From positions 1 to 23,620 of the forward strand of contig DHOG01000061.1 of NCBI GenBank assembly GCA_002410715.1: a stretch of 23,620 nt of DNA. The letters run 5' to 3'. The position numbers and the translations under genes were made by a program. The notes beneath the pieces were generated by a model that ran no database searches, was not told the origin of the DNA, and was given only the letters and a program-made list of their open reading frames with translations. Position 1 is the stretch's first letter, and each line of letters begins with the position of its first letter. This stretch comes from Ruminococcaceae bacterium UBA5396. Lineage in GTDB: Bacteria > Bacillota > Clostridia > Oscillospirales > Acutalibacteraceae. Below, in pieces: positions 1 to 8,589 of the stretch.

Positions 1-2
1 TC

Positions 3-38
3 TTTGCAACCGCCGGCATGAGCGAAAACAAGGCATAG
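3..38 (+). CDS. possible C-terminal tail of an upstream gene (partial)
   Basis: Frame 3 is open from the window edge and ends in TAG after the residues FATAGMSENKA. This reads like a normal protein C-terminus, and the hairpins at 93-158 follow it. Another frame is also open through to position 94, so the assignment is only suggestive. The product cannot be identified from eleven residues. Confidence 0.22.
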   Translation, partial: FATAGMSENKA

Positions 39-92
39 CTGAAGTTTCATATTTGTCACTATGGTATCTAAATATTTTGATCTTTTATACAT

Positions 93-117
93 AAAGCCCG
101 CCGAAACCGAGGGCTTT
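93..117. terminator. weak hairpin, possible terminator
   Basis: AAAGCCC (93-99) pairs with GGGCTTT (111-117) around an 11-nt loop. There is no good T-tract on either strand. It lies between the presumed incoming plus-strand gene and the convergent desulfoferrodoxin gene, so a terminator role is plausible but weakly supported. Confidence 0.3.
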
Positions 118-129
118 GTCGGTAATCTA

Positions 130-158
130 AACGCCCTGCGCTTATCACGCAGGGCGTT
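130..158. terminator. 11-bp perfect hairpin between convergent genes
   Basis: AACGCCCTGCG (130-140) and CGCAGGGCGTT (148-158) form a perfect 11-bp stem with a 7-nt loop, 15 nt beyond the desulfoferrodoxin stop codon. The following bases are only moderately T-rich (GTTGT on the plus strand), so this is a probable bidirectional terminator without a classic T-run. Confidence 0.5.
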
Positions 159-172
159 GTTGTATCACGATT

Positions 173-556
173 TTAAATTTTTGTCTTCCACAAGCCATGC
201 AGATTGCAATAAGCATATACAGCAATGGCTTCGTCATCTTCAATCAAAAATGTTGCCTTCGGCGCTTCACCCGGCTCGAGATTTTTACGCTGACCGCCGC
301 GGGCTGTTTCTATGTAGATCCATTCGATAAAATGCTCGGGCACCATCGGATGATCGGCGCTTCCTACGTTTACGCTAATACGGTTTTCATCAATGGTAAC
401 AGCAGGAAGGTGCTTTTCTCTGGACGCTTCAACCGTATTCGGTACAAGCTCCTCCATGTTTTCATCACAGCAGCTGATTGATACGCCCGCATTGACTACC
501 ATGCCGACCATGTTGCCGCAATGCCTGCAAATAAAAAATTTCTGTTCGTTTTTCAA
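173..556 (-). CDS. dfx: desulfoferrodoxin (superoxide reductase, two-iron class)
   Basis: Superoxide reductase reduces superoxide to hydrogen peroxide without producing oxygen and is typical of anaerobes. The 127-aa protein has both family domains. The N-terminal desulforedoxin-type Fe(Cys)4 site is formed by C10, C13, C29 and C30. The catalytic Fe(His)4Cys site is formed by H49 (EKHLP), H69, H75, C117 and H120 (CNLHG). Full family length. The start is TTG at 556, chosen because AAGGAG lies 8 nt upstream (565-570) and no better start exists. A strong promoter lies at 656-684, giving a leader of about 90 nt that contains a hairpin at 598-614. The rubredoxin at 14676 is a plausible electron donor, by family knowledge only; the two genes are 14 kb apart. 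Confidence 0.96.
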   Translation of the reverse strand: MKNEQKFFICRHCGNMVGMVVNAGVSISCCDENMEELVPNTVEASREKHLPAVTIDENRISVNVGSADHPMVPEHFIEWIYIETARGGQRKNLEPGEAPKATFLIEDDEAIAVYAYCNLHGLWKTKI

Positions 557-597
557 ACCTATCTCTCCTTCATATAATCAGTTGATTGGGTTTTCGC

Positions 598-614
598 ATA
601 GGGCAAAGCCCTAT
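598..614. other. short palindrome in the dfx leader
   Basis: ATAGGGC (598-604) and GCCCTAT (608-614) form a perfect 7-bp stem with an AAA loop, inside the inferred 5' leader of dfx. It could be an RNA hairpin or an operator. No T-run follows in the direction of dfx transcription, so it is not an obvious terminator. Confidence 0.4.
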
Positions 615-655
615 TCCTGCTTGGTTAATAAACCGCCTATGTCATACTAATTTAA

Positions 656-684
656 ATTATAGCATACCTTTTATTGTTTGTAAA
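656..684 (-). promoter_or_regulatory. sigma-A-type promoter of dfx
   Basis: On the minus strand TTTACA (679-684) is followed by a 17-nt spacer and a perfect TATAAT (656-661). This is close to the housekeeping consensus and reads toward dfx. Confidence 0.75.
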
Positions 685-717
685 GGTTACAAATTTATAT
701 TTATTACAACTTGCATA

Positions 718-745
718 TTTGCTGTAATTAAAGAAAACATATAAT
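718..745 (+). promoter_or_regulatory. probable promoter of the 68-aa protein gene
   Basis: A perfect TATAAT at 740-745 is preceded by TTTGCT (718-723) with a 16-nt spacer. The -35 match is poor but the -10 is perfect. The predicted transcript would start about 24 nt before the ATG, a sensible leader length. Confidence 0.5.
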
Positions 746-775
746 GAAATGAAATTATAGAAAGGCAGAAGTGTA

Positions 776-982
776 ATGGAAAATAATAATCTAGTGTTCG
801 GACACGGTATCCCAATGGGTTTCGGTATGGCACTCGCCCAGAATGCAAAGGCAATGGACTATTTTTCATCCCTGTCCGAAGATCAAAGAAAATCGATAAT
901 TGACGGTGTGCAAAATGTCCGGTCAAAGCAGGAAATGCGGGAATATGTTAACAACATGATGAACAACAATTTTACAGGCTAA
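776..982 (+). CDS. small conserved-looking protein of unknown function (68 aa)
   Basis: This short ORF has an ATG start, an upstream AAAGG (761-765, spacing 10) and its own promoter-like -10. The first 25 residues are Gly/Met/Ala rich (GHGIPMGFGMAL); the remainder is an acidic/basic helical segment with LSEDQRKSIIDGV and SKQEMREYVNNM. This layout resembles small uncharacterised clostridial proteins carrying an LSEEE...SKEEM pattern, as far as memory allows. No signal peptide, membrane segment or metal motif is visible. It is monocistronic and divergent from dfx, and a long inverted repeat follows the stop. I cannot assign a function. Confidence 0.75.
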   Translation: MENNNLVFGHGIPMGFGMALAQNAKAMDYFSSLSEDQRKSIIDGVQNVRSKQEMREYVNNMMNNNFTG

Positions 983-992
983 ACAACACCAA

Positions 993-1036
993 CAAGAATC
1001 GCCTCAAATGGCTGAGCCCGATTGAGGCGGTTCTTG
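993..1036 (+). terminator. 15-bp inverted repeat after the small gene
   Basis: CAAGAATCGCCTCAA (993-1007) pairs with TTGAGGCGGTTCTTG (1022-1036), 15 bp with one G-T wobble and a 14-nt loop. It begins 10 nt after the stop codon. No T-run follows, so it may stabilise the 3' end rather than act as a strict intrinsic terminator. Confidence 0.5.
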
Positions 1037-1133
1037 CTGATGACCGAAATACCGGAGAATCACTATGGAAATCGTATTTAAATTGATATATAATTATATT
1101 CATAAAACATTCTAATATGAAAGGAGCCGGCGG

Positions 1134-2279
1134 ATGAAATTCCTACATCTTGCGGATCTGCATCTGGGGAAGGTTGTTCTGGAAACCCCCATGCTGGAAA
1201 ACCAGCGGACGGTTCTCAAGGCTGCGGTAGATGCAGCTGTCAACCATCACGTGGATGCGGTAGTGATGGCCGGAGACATATACGATCGCTCAGTCCCTCC
1301 GGCGGAGGCGGTCTGCGTTTTAGACGATTTTATCAGCGATTTGAATAAACACGGCATCGCCGTTCTCGCGGTTTCGGGCAACCATGATTCACCCGAACGA
1401 CTGGAATTCGGTAGCCGCTTGTTTTCAGACCGCTGTGTACATATTGCCGGTTATTATAGCGGAACGCTTCGCAAAGTTACCTTTCAGGATGATTACGGAC
1501 AGGTGCATTTTCATCTTCTTCCTTTCATCAAGCCCGCTATGGTTCGTTCTGCATTTGGTGAGGAGATATCCGGCACAGAGGAAGCTGTGCGGGCAGCACT
1601 TCGCGATTTTTATGAGAATGAATCCCCAGGCCGCCATGTTTTAATTGCCCATCAGTTTGTATGCTTTGGAGGACAGACTCCCGAAACATGCGATTCTGAA
1701 GCCATTTCGGTAGGCGGCAGCGACAGCGTGGATATTTCCTGCTTTGATGGATTTGATTATGTAGCGCTTGGTCATCTGCATCGGGCACAGCGTATGGGCA
1801 GGGATACCGTTCGGTATGCCGGCTCTCCGCTGAAATACTCTTTATCAGAGGTTCGCCATTCAAAAAGCTTTACGCTAGTCACCCTTCTTGAAAAGGGGCA
1901 GATTGACATTGAACTTCTGCCGATTACTCCTCTGCATGATATGCGCAGAATAAAGGGGCGGCTGGACGATCTCATCACCGCCGCAAGGGAAAACCCGTCG
2001 GATAGCCATGATTACATACACGCAGTTCTCACAGAGGAGAATGTCCTTGATCCGGCCGAAAGGCTTCGTCAGGTTTATCCCAATCTGATTCATGTTGAGA
2101 TTGAGCAGCCCGAACGTGAATTTGATTCCGATACCGCATTTGATCCAATGGTACATAAAACCGAATCCGAGCTGTTTGAGGATTTTTATAGAAATATTCA
2201 CGGCAGAGATCTCACCCATGAGCAATGGGAAGTCATTGACAAAGTCATGGAGCGTGTGAAGGGAGAGGATGCCGAATGA
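1134..2279 (+). CDS. sbcD: exonuclease subunit SbcD (Mre11-like nuclease)
   Basis: SbcD is the nuclease half of the SbcCD complex, which opens DNA hairpins and processes blocked double-strand ends. The calcineurin-like phosphoesterase motifs are all present: D8 and H10 (DLHLG), D48 (GDIYDR), N83 and H84 (GNHD), H173 (AHQF), and H214 and H216 (GHLH), together providing the two-metal site. Residues beyond about 270 match the C-terminal SbcD extension. At 381 aa it is a normal length. The ATG follows GAAAGGAG with good spacing. The stop overlaps the sbcC start by 4 nt (ATGA), the usual arrangement for this pair. Confidence 0.97.
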   Translation: MKFLHLADLHLGKVVLETPMLENQRTVLKAAVDAAVNHHVDAVVMAGDIYDRSVPPAEAVCVLDDFISDLNKHGIAVLAVSGNHDSPERLEFGSRLFSDRCVHIAGYYSGTLRKVTFQDDYGQVHFHLLPFIKPAMVRSAFGEEISGTEEAVRAALRDFYENESPGRHVLIAHQFVCFGGQTPETCDSEAISVGGSDSVDISCFDGFDYVALGHLHRAQRMGRDTVRYAGSPLKYSLSEVRHSKSFTLVTLLEKGQIDIELLPITPLHDMRRIKGRLDDLITAARENPSDSHDYIHAVLTEENVLDPAERLRQVYPNLIHVEIEQPEREFDSDTAFDPMVHKTESELFEDFYRNIHGRDLTHEQWEVIDKVMERVKGEDAE

Positions 2280-5200
2280 AGCCGATCAAGCTGACCTTGA
2301 GTGCATTCGGCCCCTATGCCGGTGTACAGACTGTGGACTTCACATGCTTCAACGGCCGCGGTCTTTTTCTCATCACAGGCGATACCGGTGCGGGTAAAAC
2401 CACCATATTCGACGGCATATCCTATGCTTTGTTCGGGGAGGCCAGCGGCAGTACGCGGGGCGGAGATGGACTACGCAGTGATTTTGCGCCGCACGATACC
2501 GTAACCTATGCAGAATTGGAATTTGAACACCGCGGTCAGGTTTACAGGGTATACCGCCGTCCGGAATATTTGAGTCCCAAAGTACGAGGGGAGGGTTTTA
2601 CAAAAAAACCGGCTGTTGCAGAGCTTTATTACCCCGACGGCCGGACTGTGACCAAAATCGGGGAGGTCACAAAAGCGGTAAACGACCTGCTTCGCATCAA
2701 TCAACAGCAGTTTAAACAGCTCTGCATGCTGGCGCAGGGCGAGTTCATGAAGCTTCTTTTGGCAGACAGCAAGAATCGTGCTGAAATATTCAGCGATATT
2801 TTCAACACCGGAATATTCCGTCGTATACAGCAGGAGCTTTCTATTGAAATGCGGACCCAATCAGACGCATTGTCCGCCGCAAACGCCCATATTCTCGACA
2901 ACTGCCACCGCATTGCCGTGGGTGAGGACCTTTCGGAATCACCCAATCCTCTGGCTGCCGCTCTGGAAACACTCAATCGTGACGGTGTACATACCGCTCC
3001 GCTGGTTTGTGAACAGCTAGAATGGCAGATCAATCAGGATGCCAATGCATGGGATGCCATCAACAAACGACTGGACAAGCTCGATAAGCAAAGTCGGGAG
3101 CTTGCAGTCACCCTGGCAACAGCAAAGGAAACCGAGAAAAAGCTGTCCGAGCTGCAGGCGCAACGGGAACGGAGTGCCGAAATTGAGCAAAACAAACAGG
3201 AAGTCGCGCGAATTCGCACTCAAATCACAGTACTAGAACACGCGCGCGGGCTTGCCGCAGATTACGCAGTCCTAAATGATGCCAGACATCGGGTGGAGCA
3301 ATATCGCACCCAAGCCCAACATCTTGCCCAGCAGCTTTCGGTATGCAAGCAGGAGGCAAAACAGGCACAAAAGGCATTTGACGAGCAACAGAAGCTACAG
3401 CCTCAAAAGCAGAAGCTGGAGCAGGAACGAATCAAGCTTTTGAATCTTCTTCCGCAGTATGAGCTTTTGGCAGCGCAAAGGGAGAAGCTTGCAAATGCAA
3501 ATCGTCAGCTTAGCAATTCCGAAGCTGCAATCGAGGATGGGAAAAGCCGCGTCCAGCAGATTACCGAGCAGTATAGCCAAATCGAGCGGGAATATAACGC
3601 CCTTGACGGAGCTGACGGGGAATATCAGCAGCTTAGTTCTCTCGGGCGCGAGTTGGAAGCCCGGATACGCGAACTTAGCGAGCTGATTATGCTTTTGGGA
3701 ACCCACCGGAAGCAGCAGCAGGTTATTGCCCAAAAGCAGTCCGAATTTGAGTTGCTTTCGGCGGATTACAGTCAGGCGAAAGTGGCGTATGACAAGGCAG
3801 AAATTGATTTTTTCGGCGCACAGGCGGGCTTACTTGCAGCAAGGCTTGCTGAGGGATCAGCCTGTCCGGTCTGCGGTTCCAAGGCGCACCCCTCCCCCGC
3901 TGTACTTCCCGAATCCGCACCCGATCAGACCCAGCTGGAAAGATTGAAAGCCGACAGGGATGCAAAAAGCGCCGTATGTATGGATGCGGCGCAATGGCTT
4001 GAAAAGAAACGCAGTACCACCGATTCTCTTTGGGATGAGCTGACAAGGCGGAGCGCCGCTGCCGGACTCGCTGCTGATCCGGAAGTCATAAATGCAGCGC
4101 TCAATGATACAAGCAATCAAAAGGAAGAGAATAGCAAGGCTGCCGCCACGGCATTACAAAAAGCGGAAACACGCAGAAAGCTACCGGCGCTGATGTCCGA
4201 TATACGTGATAAGCTGCAGCAAGCCACAAATGTGCTTACACAGCAGCAGGATAAGCACTCGGCATTGACCGCTGCCGTCAGTGCAGCACTTGCGGGTGAA
4301 CAGGCTGCTGCCGCCGCCATTCCCGCGGAACTGCCCTCGATGGATTCTGCAAATCATCAGATTGCTACCTTTGCCAATCAAATTAATATTATGAATCAAG
4401 AATATGATGCTGCGCGTGATTCCCGCGAACAGACTGCAAGGCGACTGGAATCCAGCACAGAGCTTCTTAAAAATGCCCGACTCTCCTATGAGGATGCGGC
4501 TCAGCATCTCACAGAACTTGAACATGCTTTTTCGGATAGGTTGCACCAACTGGGCTTTGACGATGAACCTGCTTTTGAAGCTGCCTTGCTCCCGCCGACC
4601 GAGATAACCGCCTTGCGGCAGAAAGCAGACGCACTCGATGCTTTGTGCCGCATCTGGAAAGAGACGGTACAGCGGCTGGAAAAAGAGACAGAGGGCAAAG
4701 CGGCCGAGACGACTTCGCTGATTAAAAAGCTGGAGGAAATCGAAGATTTGAGCGCCCGACTTCGCGAAGAGAGCGGCCAGCTTCGGGCACGCGTCGGCAG
4801 TAACTCGCGTATTCTTGAGGAGCTACGCACCAAGCTTGCCGAAGCATCCGGGCTTGAGCAGGAATTGCTCTGCGTGAAATTGCTTTCGGATACCGCAAAT
4901 GGCACCCTTAGCGGCAAAAAAAGAATGAAGCTGGAGTTTTATGTTCTGGCGGCCTATTTTGATCGTATACTGGCAGAGGCAAACAGGAGATTATCCCGAA
5001 TGACTTACGGAAGATTTGAGCTTCTTCGCAGAGAAGATGACGCTTTAAGCGACAGAGGGCTTGAGCTTGATGTTCTGGATCACAATACGGGGAAGCCAAG
5101 ATCGGTCAAAACACTTTCAGGCGGAGAAAAGTTTAAGGCTTCACTGGCTTTGGCACTTGGTCTTTCGGATATTATCCAGCGGCGGGCAGGCGGTGTATCC

Positions 5201-5407
5201 ATTGACACCATGTTTGTGGATGAGGGCTTTGGCTCGCTTGACGTCCAGAGCTTGGATGCCGCCATCAACACCCTGAACGAACTTACGGGTTCGGACAGGC
5301 TGGTCGGTATCATATCCCATGTTGGTGAGCTTCGCGATCGTATTGCCAATCAGATTATTGTTCAAAAAACACCTAAGGGCAGTACCCTCAAAGTAAATAT
5401 TGATTGA
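2276..5407 (+). CDS. sbcC: exonuclease subunit SbcC (SMC/Rad50-like ATPase)
   Basis: SbcC is the ATPase and tether that powers and gates SbcD. The 1043-aa protein has an N-terminal ATPase half with Walker A (GDTGAGKTT, residues 35-43), two long Gln/Glu/Lys/Ala-rich coiled-coil arms (about 180-520 and 545-870), a central zinc hook CPVC at 530-533, the ABC signature LSGGE at 947-951 and Walker B ending in D982-E983. This is the complete Rad50-type layout at normal length. It overlaps sbcD by 4 nt, indicating translational coupling. No good terminator follows; a TATAAT sits at 5448-5453 before the next gene but has no convincing -35. Confidence 0.97.
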   Translation: MKPIKLTLSAFGPYAGVQTVDFTCFNGRGLFLITGDTGAGKTTIFDGISYALFGEASGSTRGGDGLRSDFAPHDTVTYAELEFEHRGQVYRVYRRPEYLSPKVRGEGFTKKPAVAELYYPDGRTVTKIGEVTKAVNDLLRINQQQFKQLCMLAQGEFMKLLLADSKNRAEIFSDIFNTGIFRRIQQELSIEMRTQSDALSAANAHILDNCHRIAVGEDLSESPNPLAAALETLNRDGVHTAPLVCEQLEWQINQDANAWDAINKRLDKLDKQSRELAVTLATAKETEKKLSELQAQRERSAEIEQNKQEVARIRTQITVLEHARGLAADYAVLNDARHRVEQYRTQAQHLAQQLSVCKQEAKQAQKAFDEQQKLQPQKQKLEQERIKLLNLLPQYELLAAQREKLANANRQLSNSEAAIEDGKSRVQQITEQYSQIEREYNALDGADGEYQQLSSLGRELEARIRELSELIMLLGTHRKQQQVIAQKQSEFELLSADYSQAKVAYDKAEIDFFGAQAGLLAARLAEGSACPVCGSKAHPSPAVLPESAPDQTQLERLKADRDAKSAVCMDAAQWLEKKRSTTDSLWDELTRRSAAAGLAADPEVINAALNDTSNQKEENSKAAATALQKAETRRKLPALMSDIRDKLQQATNVLTQQQDKHSALTAAVSAALAGEQAAAAAIPAELPSMDSANHQIATFANQINIMNQEYDAARDSREQTARRLESSTELLKNARLSYEDAAQHLTELEHAFSDRLHQLGFDDEPAFEAALLPPTEITALRQKADALDALCRIWKETVQRLEKETEGKAAETTSLIKKLEEIEDLSARLREESGQLRARVGSNSRILEELRTKLAEASGLEQELLCVKLLSDTANGTLSGKKRMKLEFYVLAAYFDRILAEANRRLSRMTYGRFELLRREDDALSDRGLELDVLDHNTGKPRSVKTLSGGEKFKASLALALGLSDIIQRRAGGVSIDTMFVDEGFGSLDVQSLDAAINTLNELTGSDRLVGIISHVGELRDRIANQIIVQKTPKGSTLKVNID

Positions 5408-5534
5408 ATAAAGGGCGAAACATATAGATTTTTTATGTGATTCGAGTTATAATAAACCTGAGAACCGAAACAATCCGGGCATAAACCTCGGAAAGCACAT
5501 ATATTTTAATACCGATTCAGAAAGGAGAAGTGCT

Positions 5535-5879
5535 ATGACGTCCAGAAACCGAATCAAACTGACGATCTGCGACACCGAATATATCATCACCTCCGATGAA
5601 CCGGAAAGCTATGTCAAAGAGCTGGGAGATGAACTGGACAAGTCAATGCGTTCGCTAATAGCAGGAGATACCCGTATATCCACCACCATGGCGGCGGTAT
5701 TGACCTCGCTCACCCTTGCAGACCAAGCCCGCAAAGCGACATCATCGGCGGATAATCTGCGCAGTCAGATTAAAGAATATTTAAGTGACAACGCCCGGGT
5801 CAGGTCTGATCTTGATGAAGCGCGGCGAGAAAACGACCGCCTGCGCCGCGAGCTCGGTCAGTATAAAAACTCATTATGA
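5535..5879 (+). CDS. zapA: cell division protein ZapA-like (FtsZ-associated)
   Basis: ZapA binds and cross-links FtsZ filaments and promotes Z-ring assembly in the cytoplasm. The 114-aa protein has the typical N-terminal beta strands (RIKLTICDTEYIITSD), the family block with ISTTMAAVLTSLTLADQ at about residues 50-66, and a C-terminal coiled coil (about 70-110) rich in Arg, Glu, Asp and Leu. The start has GAAAGGAG at good spacing. It lies 34 nt before the U32-family gene; zapA next to a U32 gene is a recurrent arrangement in Clostridia, which supports the call. Confidence 0.88.
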   Translation: MTSRNRIKLTICDTEYIITSDEPESYVKELGDELDKSMRSLIAGDTRISTTMAAVLTSLTLADQARKATSSADNLRSQIKEYLSDNARVRSDLDEARRENDRLRRELGQYKNSL

Positions 5880-5913
5880 ACCTTCGGCTTGCAAAGAAAG
5901 GATATTATTATAG

Positions 5914-8013
5914 ATGAATCGTCCTGATTTTTCCGTAAGTCCGGACAATCTGGAAATTCTTGCGCCCGCTGGGTCTCCGGAGGCACTTATCGCAGCAATC
6001 CGCGGAGGAGCAGATGCCGTATATCTGGGCGGGGGCAGCTTTAATGCAAGAGGCAATGCACACAATTTCGACGCCGCCGCTTTACGCGAAGCAGCGGCGC
6101 TTTGTCATTCAAGAGGCGTACGAATGTATCTGACGCTGAATACGCTGATTCATGAGGATGAGTTGAATCCGGCGATGTCTCTCGTCGGACAAGCCTGCGA
6201 GCTTGGTCTGGACGCCATAATCGTTCAGGATTTAGGACTTGCCGCCGCAATCCGCGCCACTGCCCCCCGGATGCCACTGCATGCATCCACACAGCTTTCC
6301 TGCCACACCCCTTCCGGTGTGCGTGAGCTGCGGGATATGGGCTTTTCCCGTATTGTGCTTGCCCGAGAAATGTCACGGGATGAAATTGCGAAATGTTCCG
6401 GACAGGGAGCCGAGCTTGAAGTATTTGTCCACGGTGCACTTTGCATGAGCGTATCGGGACAGTGTTACCTTTCGGCAATGCTCGGCGGACGTAGCGGCAA
6501 CCGTGGACTTTGCGCTCAGCCCTGCCGTCTGCCTTTTACAGTAAAACAAGGCAAAATCCCTTCCGACGAGAGGGCACTCAGCCTGCGGGATTTGTCGCTT
6601 TATGAATATGTAGCCGATTTAGCTTCCATCGGGGTTGGTTCTCTCAAAATTGAGGGACGTATGAAACGGCCGGAATATGTTGCCGCCGCTGCCCGCTGCT
6701 TTTCCAAAGCCCGCGATGCTTTGACTGGAAATCATAAAGGGGCAGACCCCGAGCTATTGAGGGATTTGCAATCGGTTTTTTCCCGCTCCGGTTTCACAAG
6801 CGGATATTACACCGGCCGCCGCAACTCCGAGATGTTCGGCTCACGAACCTACAAGGACGTTACCGCTGCCGCTCCGGCTCTCGCTCGCCTTGCAAAGCTT
6901 TATGGGAAGGAAACACCCCGGGTGCCGGTCACCTTTACTTTTACAATGCACGTTGGTGAGCCGACAACCTTGACAGCTGAGGATGGCGACGGTAATCGTG
7001 TTACCGTAACAGGCGAGCTTCCGCAAAAGGCCATCAAGCTTCCTCTTGATGAGCAGCGCATCGCAGCCCAGCTTGCCAAAACCGGTGGCACCCCATTTAT
7101 CGCCTCGGTAACGTGCAATCTTCAGCAAGGGCTTACCCTTCCTCTGTCCTCGCTTAACGCCCTTCGTCGGAATGCACTGGATAAGCTTCTTGATATACGC
7201 GCCAAAGCTACTCCCATCGCTTTTAATCCAGAATCAAAGCCGGAAAAGCCTGAGGCTAATCCAAAAAATAAAATGCATATTATAGTAAGGTTTTCTAATG
7301 TAAATCAGATTTCCGAAAATATTGCCGCCGACATGATTGTCGTGCCTTTGAATACTCCGGGCAAACGGTTGTCCGAGCTTTCGGAAAAATATACTGTCGG
7401 GGTTGAGATACCGCGCGGACTGTTCGGCACCGAGCAGCAAACGGCGCGGATGCTTGCTGACCTAGCGAACGTCGGAGTAACAACCGCCTTGTGCGGCAAT
7501 ATCGCCGCAATCCCTTTGGCAAGAAGTGCCGGTTTGTCAGCCATTGCAGGCTTTGGCATGAATATCACAAATCTCGGCGCGCTCGAAGCCTTGATACAGC
7601 GCGGAATCAAAGCCGCTGTCCTTTCTCAGGAGCTGACATTCAAACAAATGGGGTTTTCAAAAGACGCCCCTGTCCCGTGTGGCATCATTGCATACGGACA
7701 CCAGCCCCTGATGCTGTTGAGAAACTGTCCCGGAAAAGCGGCGGAAGAATGCAAATCATGTAGCGGCGGATTAACAGACAGACGGGGCATCCGATTTCCT
7801 TTAACCTGTGCGGCCGGATGCGCCGAGCTTTTGAACTCGGTACCCCTGTGGCTGGCTGATAAGCTGGACCGGCTGCCCCCGCTTGATTTTCTGCTACTGC
7901 ATTTTACTGACGAAACACCCGAGAAGGTCGCCGCTGTTCTTTCGGCTTATCAAAACGGCGGAAAGCCGCCCAAAGATTTTACGCGCGGGCTTTATAAAAG
8001 AGGGGTGGAATGA
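5914..8013 (+). CDS. U32 family protein with DUF3656-type extension (RNA hydroxylation type)
   Basis: The 699-aa protein opens with the U32 signature ILAPAGSPEALIAAIRGGADAVYLGG and has the family's EVFVHGALCMSVSGQCYLS block (169-187). Cysteines C177, C184, C200 and C204, with GNRGLCAQPCR between them, match the cluster implicated in Fe-S binding in this family. EGRMKRPEYV lies near residues 247-256, and a long C-terminal half includes a second Cys-rich patch (NCPGK, CKSC, CAAGC). U32 proteins were first annotated as collagenase-like peptidases, but TrhP/YrrN-YrrO and RlhA relatives act in prephenate-dependent hydroxylation of tRNA or rRNA. The long form fits that group; I cannot say which RNA is the substrate. 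AAAGGA precedes the ATG. A short hairpin (8017-8033) follows the stop but lacks a T-run. Confidence 0.9.
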   Translation: MNRPDFSVSPDNLEILAPAGSPEALIAAIRGGADAVYLGGGSFNARGNAHNFDAAALREAAALCHSRGVRMYLTLNTLIHEDELNPAMSLVGQACELGLDAIIVQDLGLAAAIRATAPRMPLHASTQLSCHTPSGVRELRDMGFSRIVLAREMSRDEIAKCSGQGAELEVFVHGALCMSVSGQCYLSAMLGGRSGNRGLCAQPCRLPFTVKQGKIPSDERALSLRDLSLYEYVADLASIGVGSLKIEGRMKRPEYVAAAARCFSKARDALTGNHKGADPELLRDLQSVFSRSGFTSGYYTGRRNSEMFGSRTYKDVTAAAPALARLAKLYGKETPRVPVTFTFTMHVGEPTTLTAEDGDGNRVTVTGELPQKAIKLPLDEQRIAAQLAKTGGTPFIASVTCNLQQGLTLPLSSLNALRRNALDKLLDIRAKATPIAFNPESKPEKPEANPKNKMHIIVRFSNVNQISENIAADMIVVPLNTPGKRLSELSEKYTVGVEIPRGLFGTEQQTARMLADLANVGVTTALCGNIAAIPLARSAGLSAIAGFGMNITNLGALEALIQRGIKAAVLSQELTFKQMGFSKDAPVPCGIIAYGHQPLMLLRNCPGKAAEECKSCSGGLTDRRGIRFPLTCAAGCAELLNSVPLWLADKLDRLPPLDFLLLHFTDETPEKVAAVLSAYQNGGKPPKDFTRGLYKRGVE

Positions 8014-8103
8014 AAAGCGGTGAATAACACCGCAGAAATAGAGCACTGTTCTATCTCGCAATCGGGTGTTTCAATATTAATCAGCATATAAGGAGAAACA
8101 TAT

Positions 8104-8544
8104 ATGAACCTTTTTATCAAACGACTTGATCCCCGCGCTAAAATTCCCGAGCGGGCGACAAACGGAAGTGCAGGCATGGATTTGCGGGCGCTTCTTGATG
8201 AACCGGTTACCGTTCCTGCAGGCGGACGCGTCATGATTCCAACCGGAATTGCCATCGGGCTGATTGACAATAACGTTGTGGGATTGATCTATGCCCGCAG
8301 CGGACTTGCAATCAAGCACGGACTGGCATTATCGAATGGCGTCGGCGTGGTTGACAGCGACTATACAGGTGAAATACGGGTGGGACTTATCAACCATTCC
8401 GACACCGAATACACCATTCAGCCGGACGAGCGTATTGCTCAGCTTGTGATATCCCCTGTTTTCCCGGTCAGTACGGTCGAAGTAGAGGAGCTGAATCAAA
8501 CAGATCGCGGTGACGGCGGATTCGGCTCCACAGGAAAACTATAA
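8104..8544 (+). CDS. dut: dUTP diphosphatase (dUTPase)
   Basis: Hydrolyses dUTP to dUMP and diphosphate, keeping uracil out of DNA and feeding thymidylate synthesis. All five trimeric dUTPase motifs are present in 146 aa: motif 1 SAGMDLR (22-28), motif 2 RSGLA (65-69), motif 3 GVGVVDSDYTGEI (79-91) with the catalytic Asp D84 and Y87, motif 4 DERIAQLVI (108-116) and motif 5 RGDGGFGSTG (135-144). AAGGAG precedes the ATG. It heads a run of same-strand genes (DUF4321, maf) with short gaps. Confidence 0.97.
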   Translation: MNLFIKRLDPRAKIPERATNGSAGMDLRALLDEPVTVPAGGRVMIPTGIAIGLIDNNVVGLIYARSGLAIKHGLALSNGVGVVDSDYTGEIRVGLINHSDTEYTIQPDERIAQLVISPVFPVSTVEVEELNQTDRGDGGFGSTGKL

Positions 8545-8589
8545 CACTGATCATACATATTGCTATTACATTTAAGGGAATGATGATGT

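Noticed and set aside
61..481. plus-strand frames of 89 and 94 aa at the start of the window
   Set aside because: They run antisense to desulfoferrodoxin, whose iron ligands are all present, and lack ribosome binding sites.
1083..1116. possible promoter before sbcD (TATAAT at 1089-1094)
   Set aside because: The -10 is perfect but no acceptable -35 lies at 16-18 nt; the region is generally AT-rich, so the hit may be chance.
5448..5453. TATAAT before zapA
   Set aside because: No acceptable -35 at the right spacing; zapA may be read from upstream or from a weak promoter, which cannot be decided here.
8017..8033. GCGGTG/CACCGC hairpin after the U32 gene
   Set aside because: Only 6 bp with a 5-nt loop and no T-run, so it does not qualify as a terminator.
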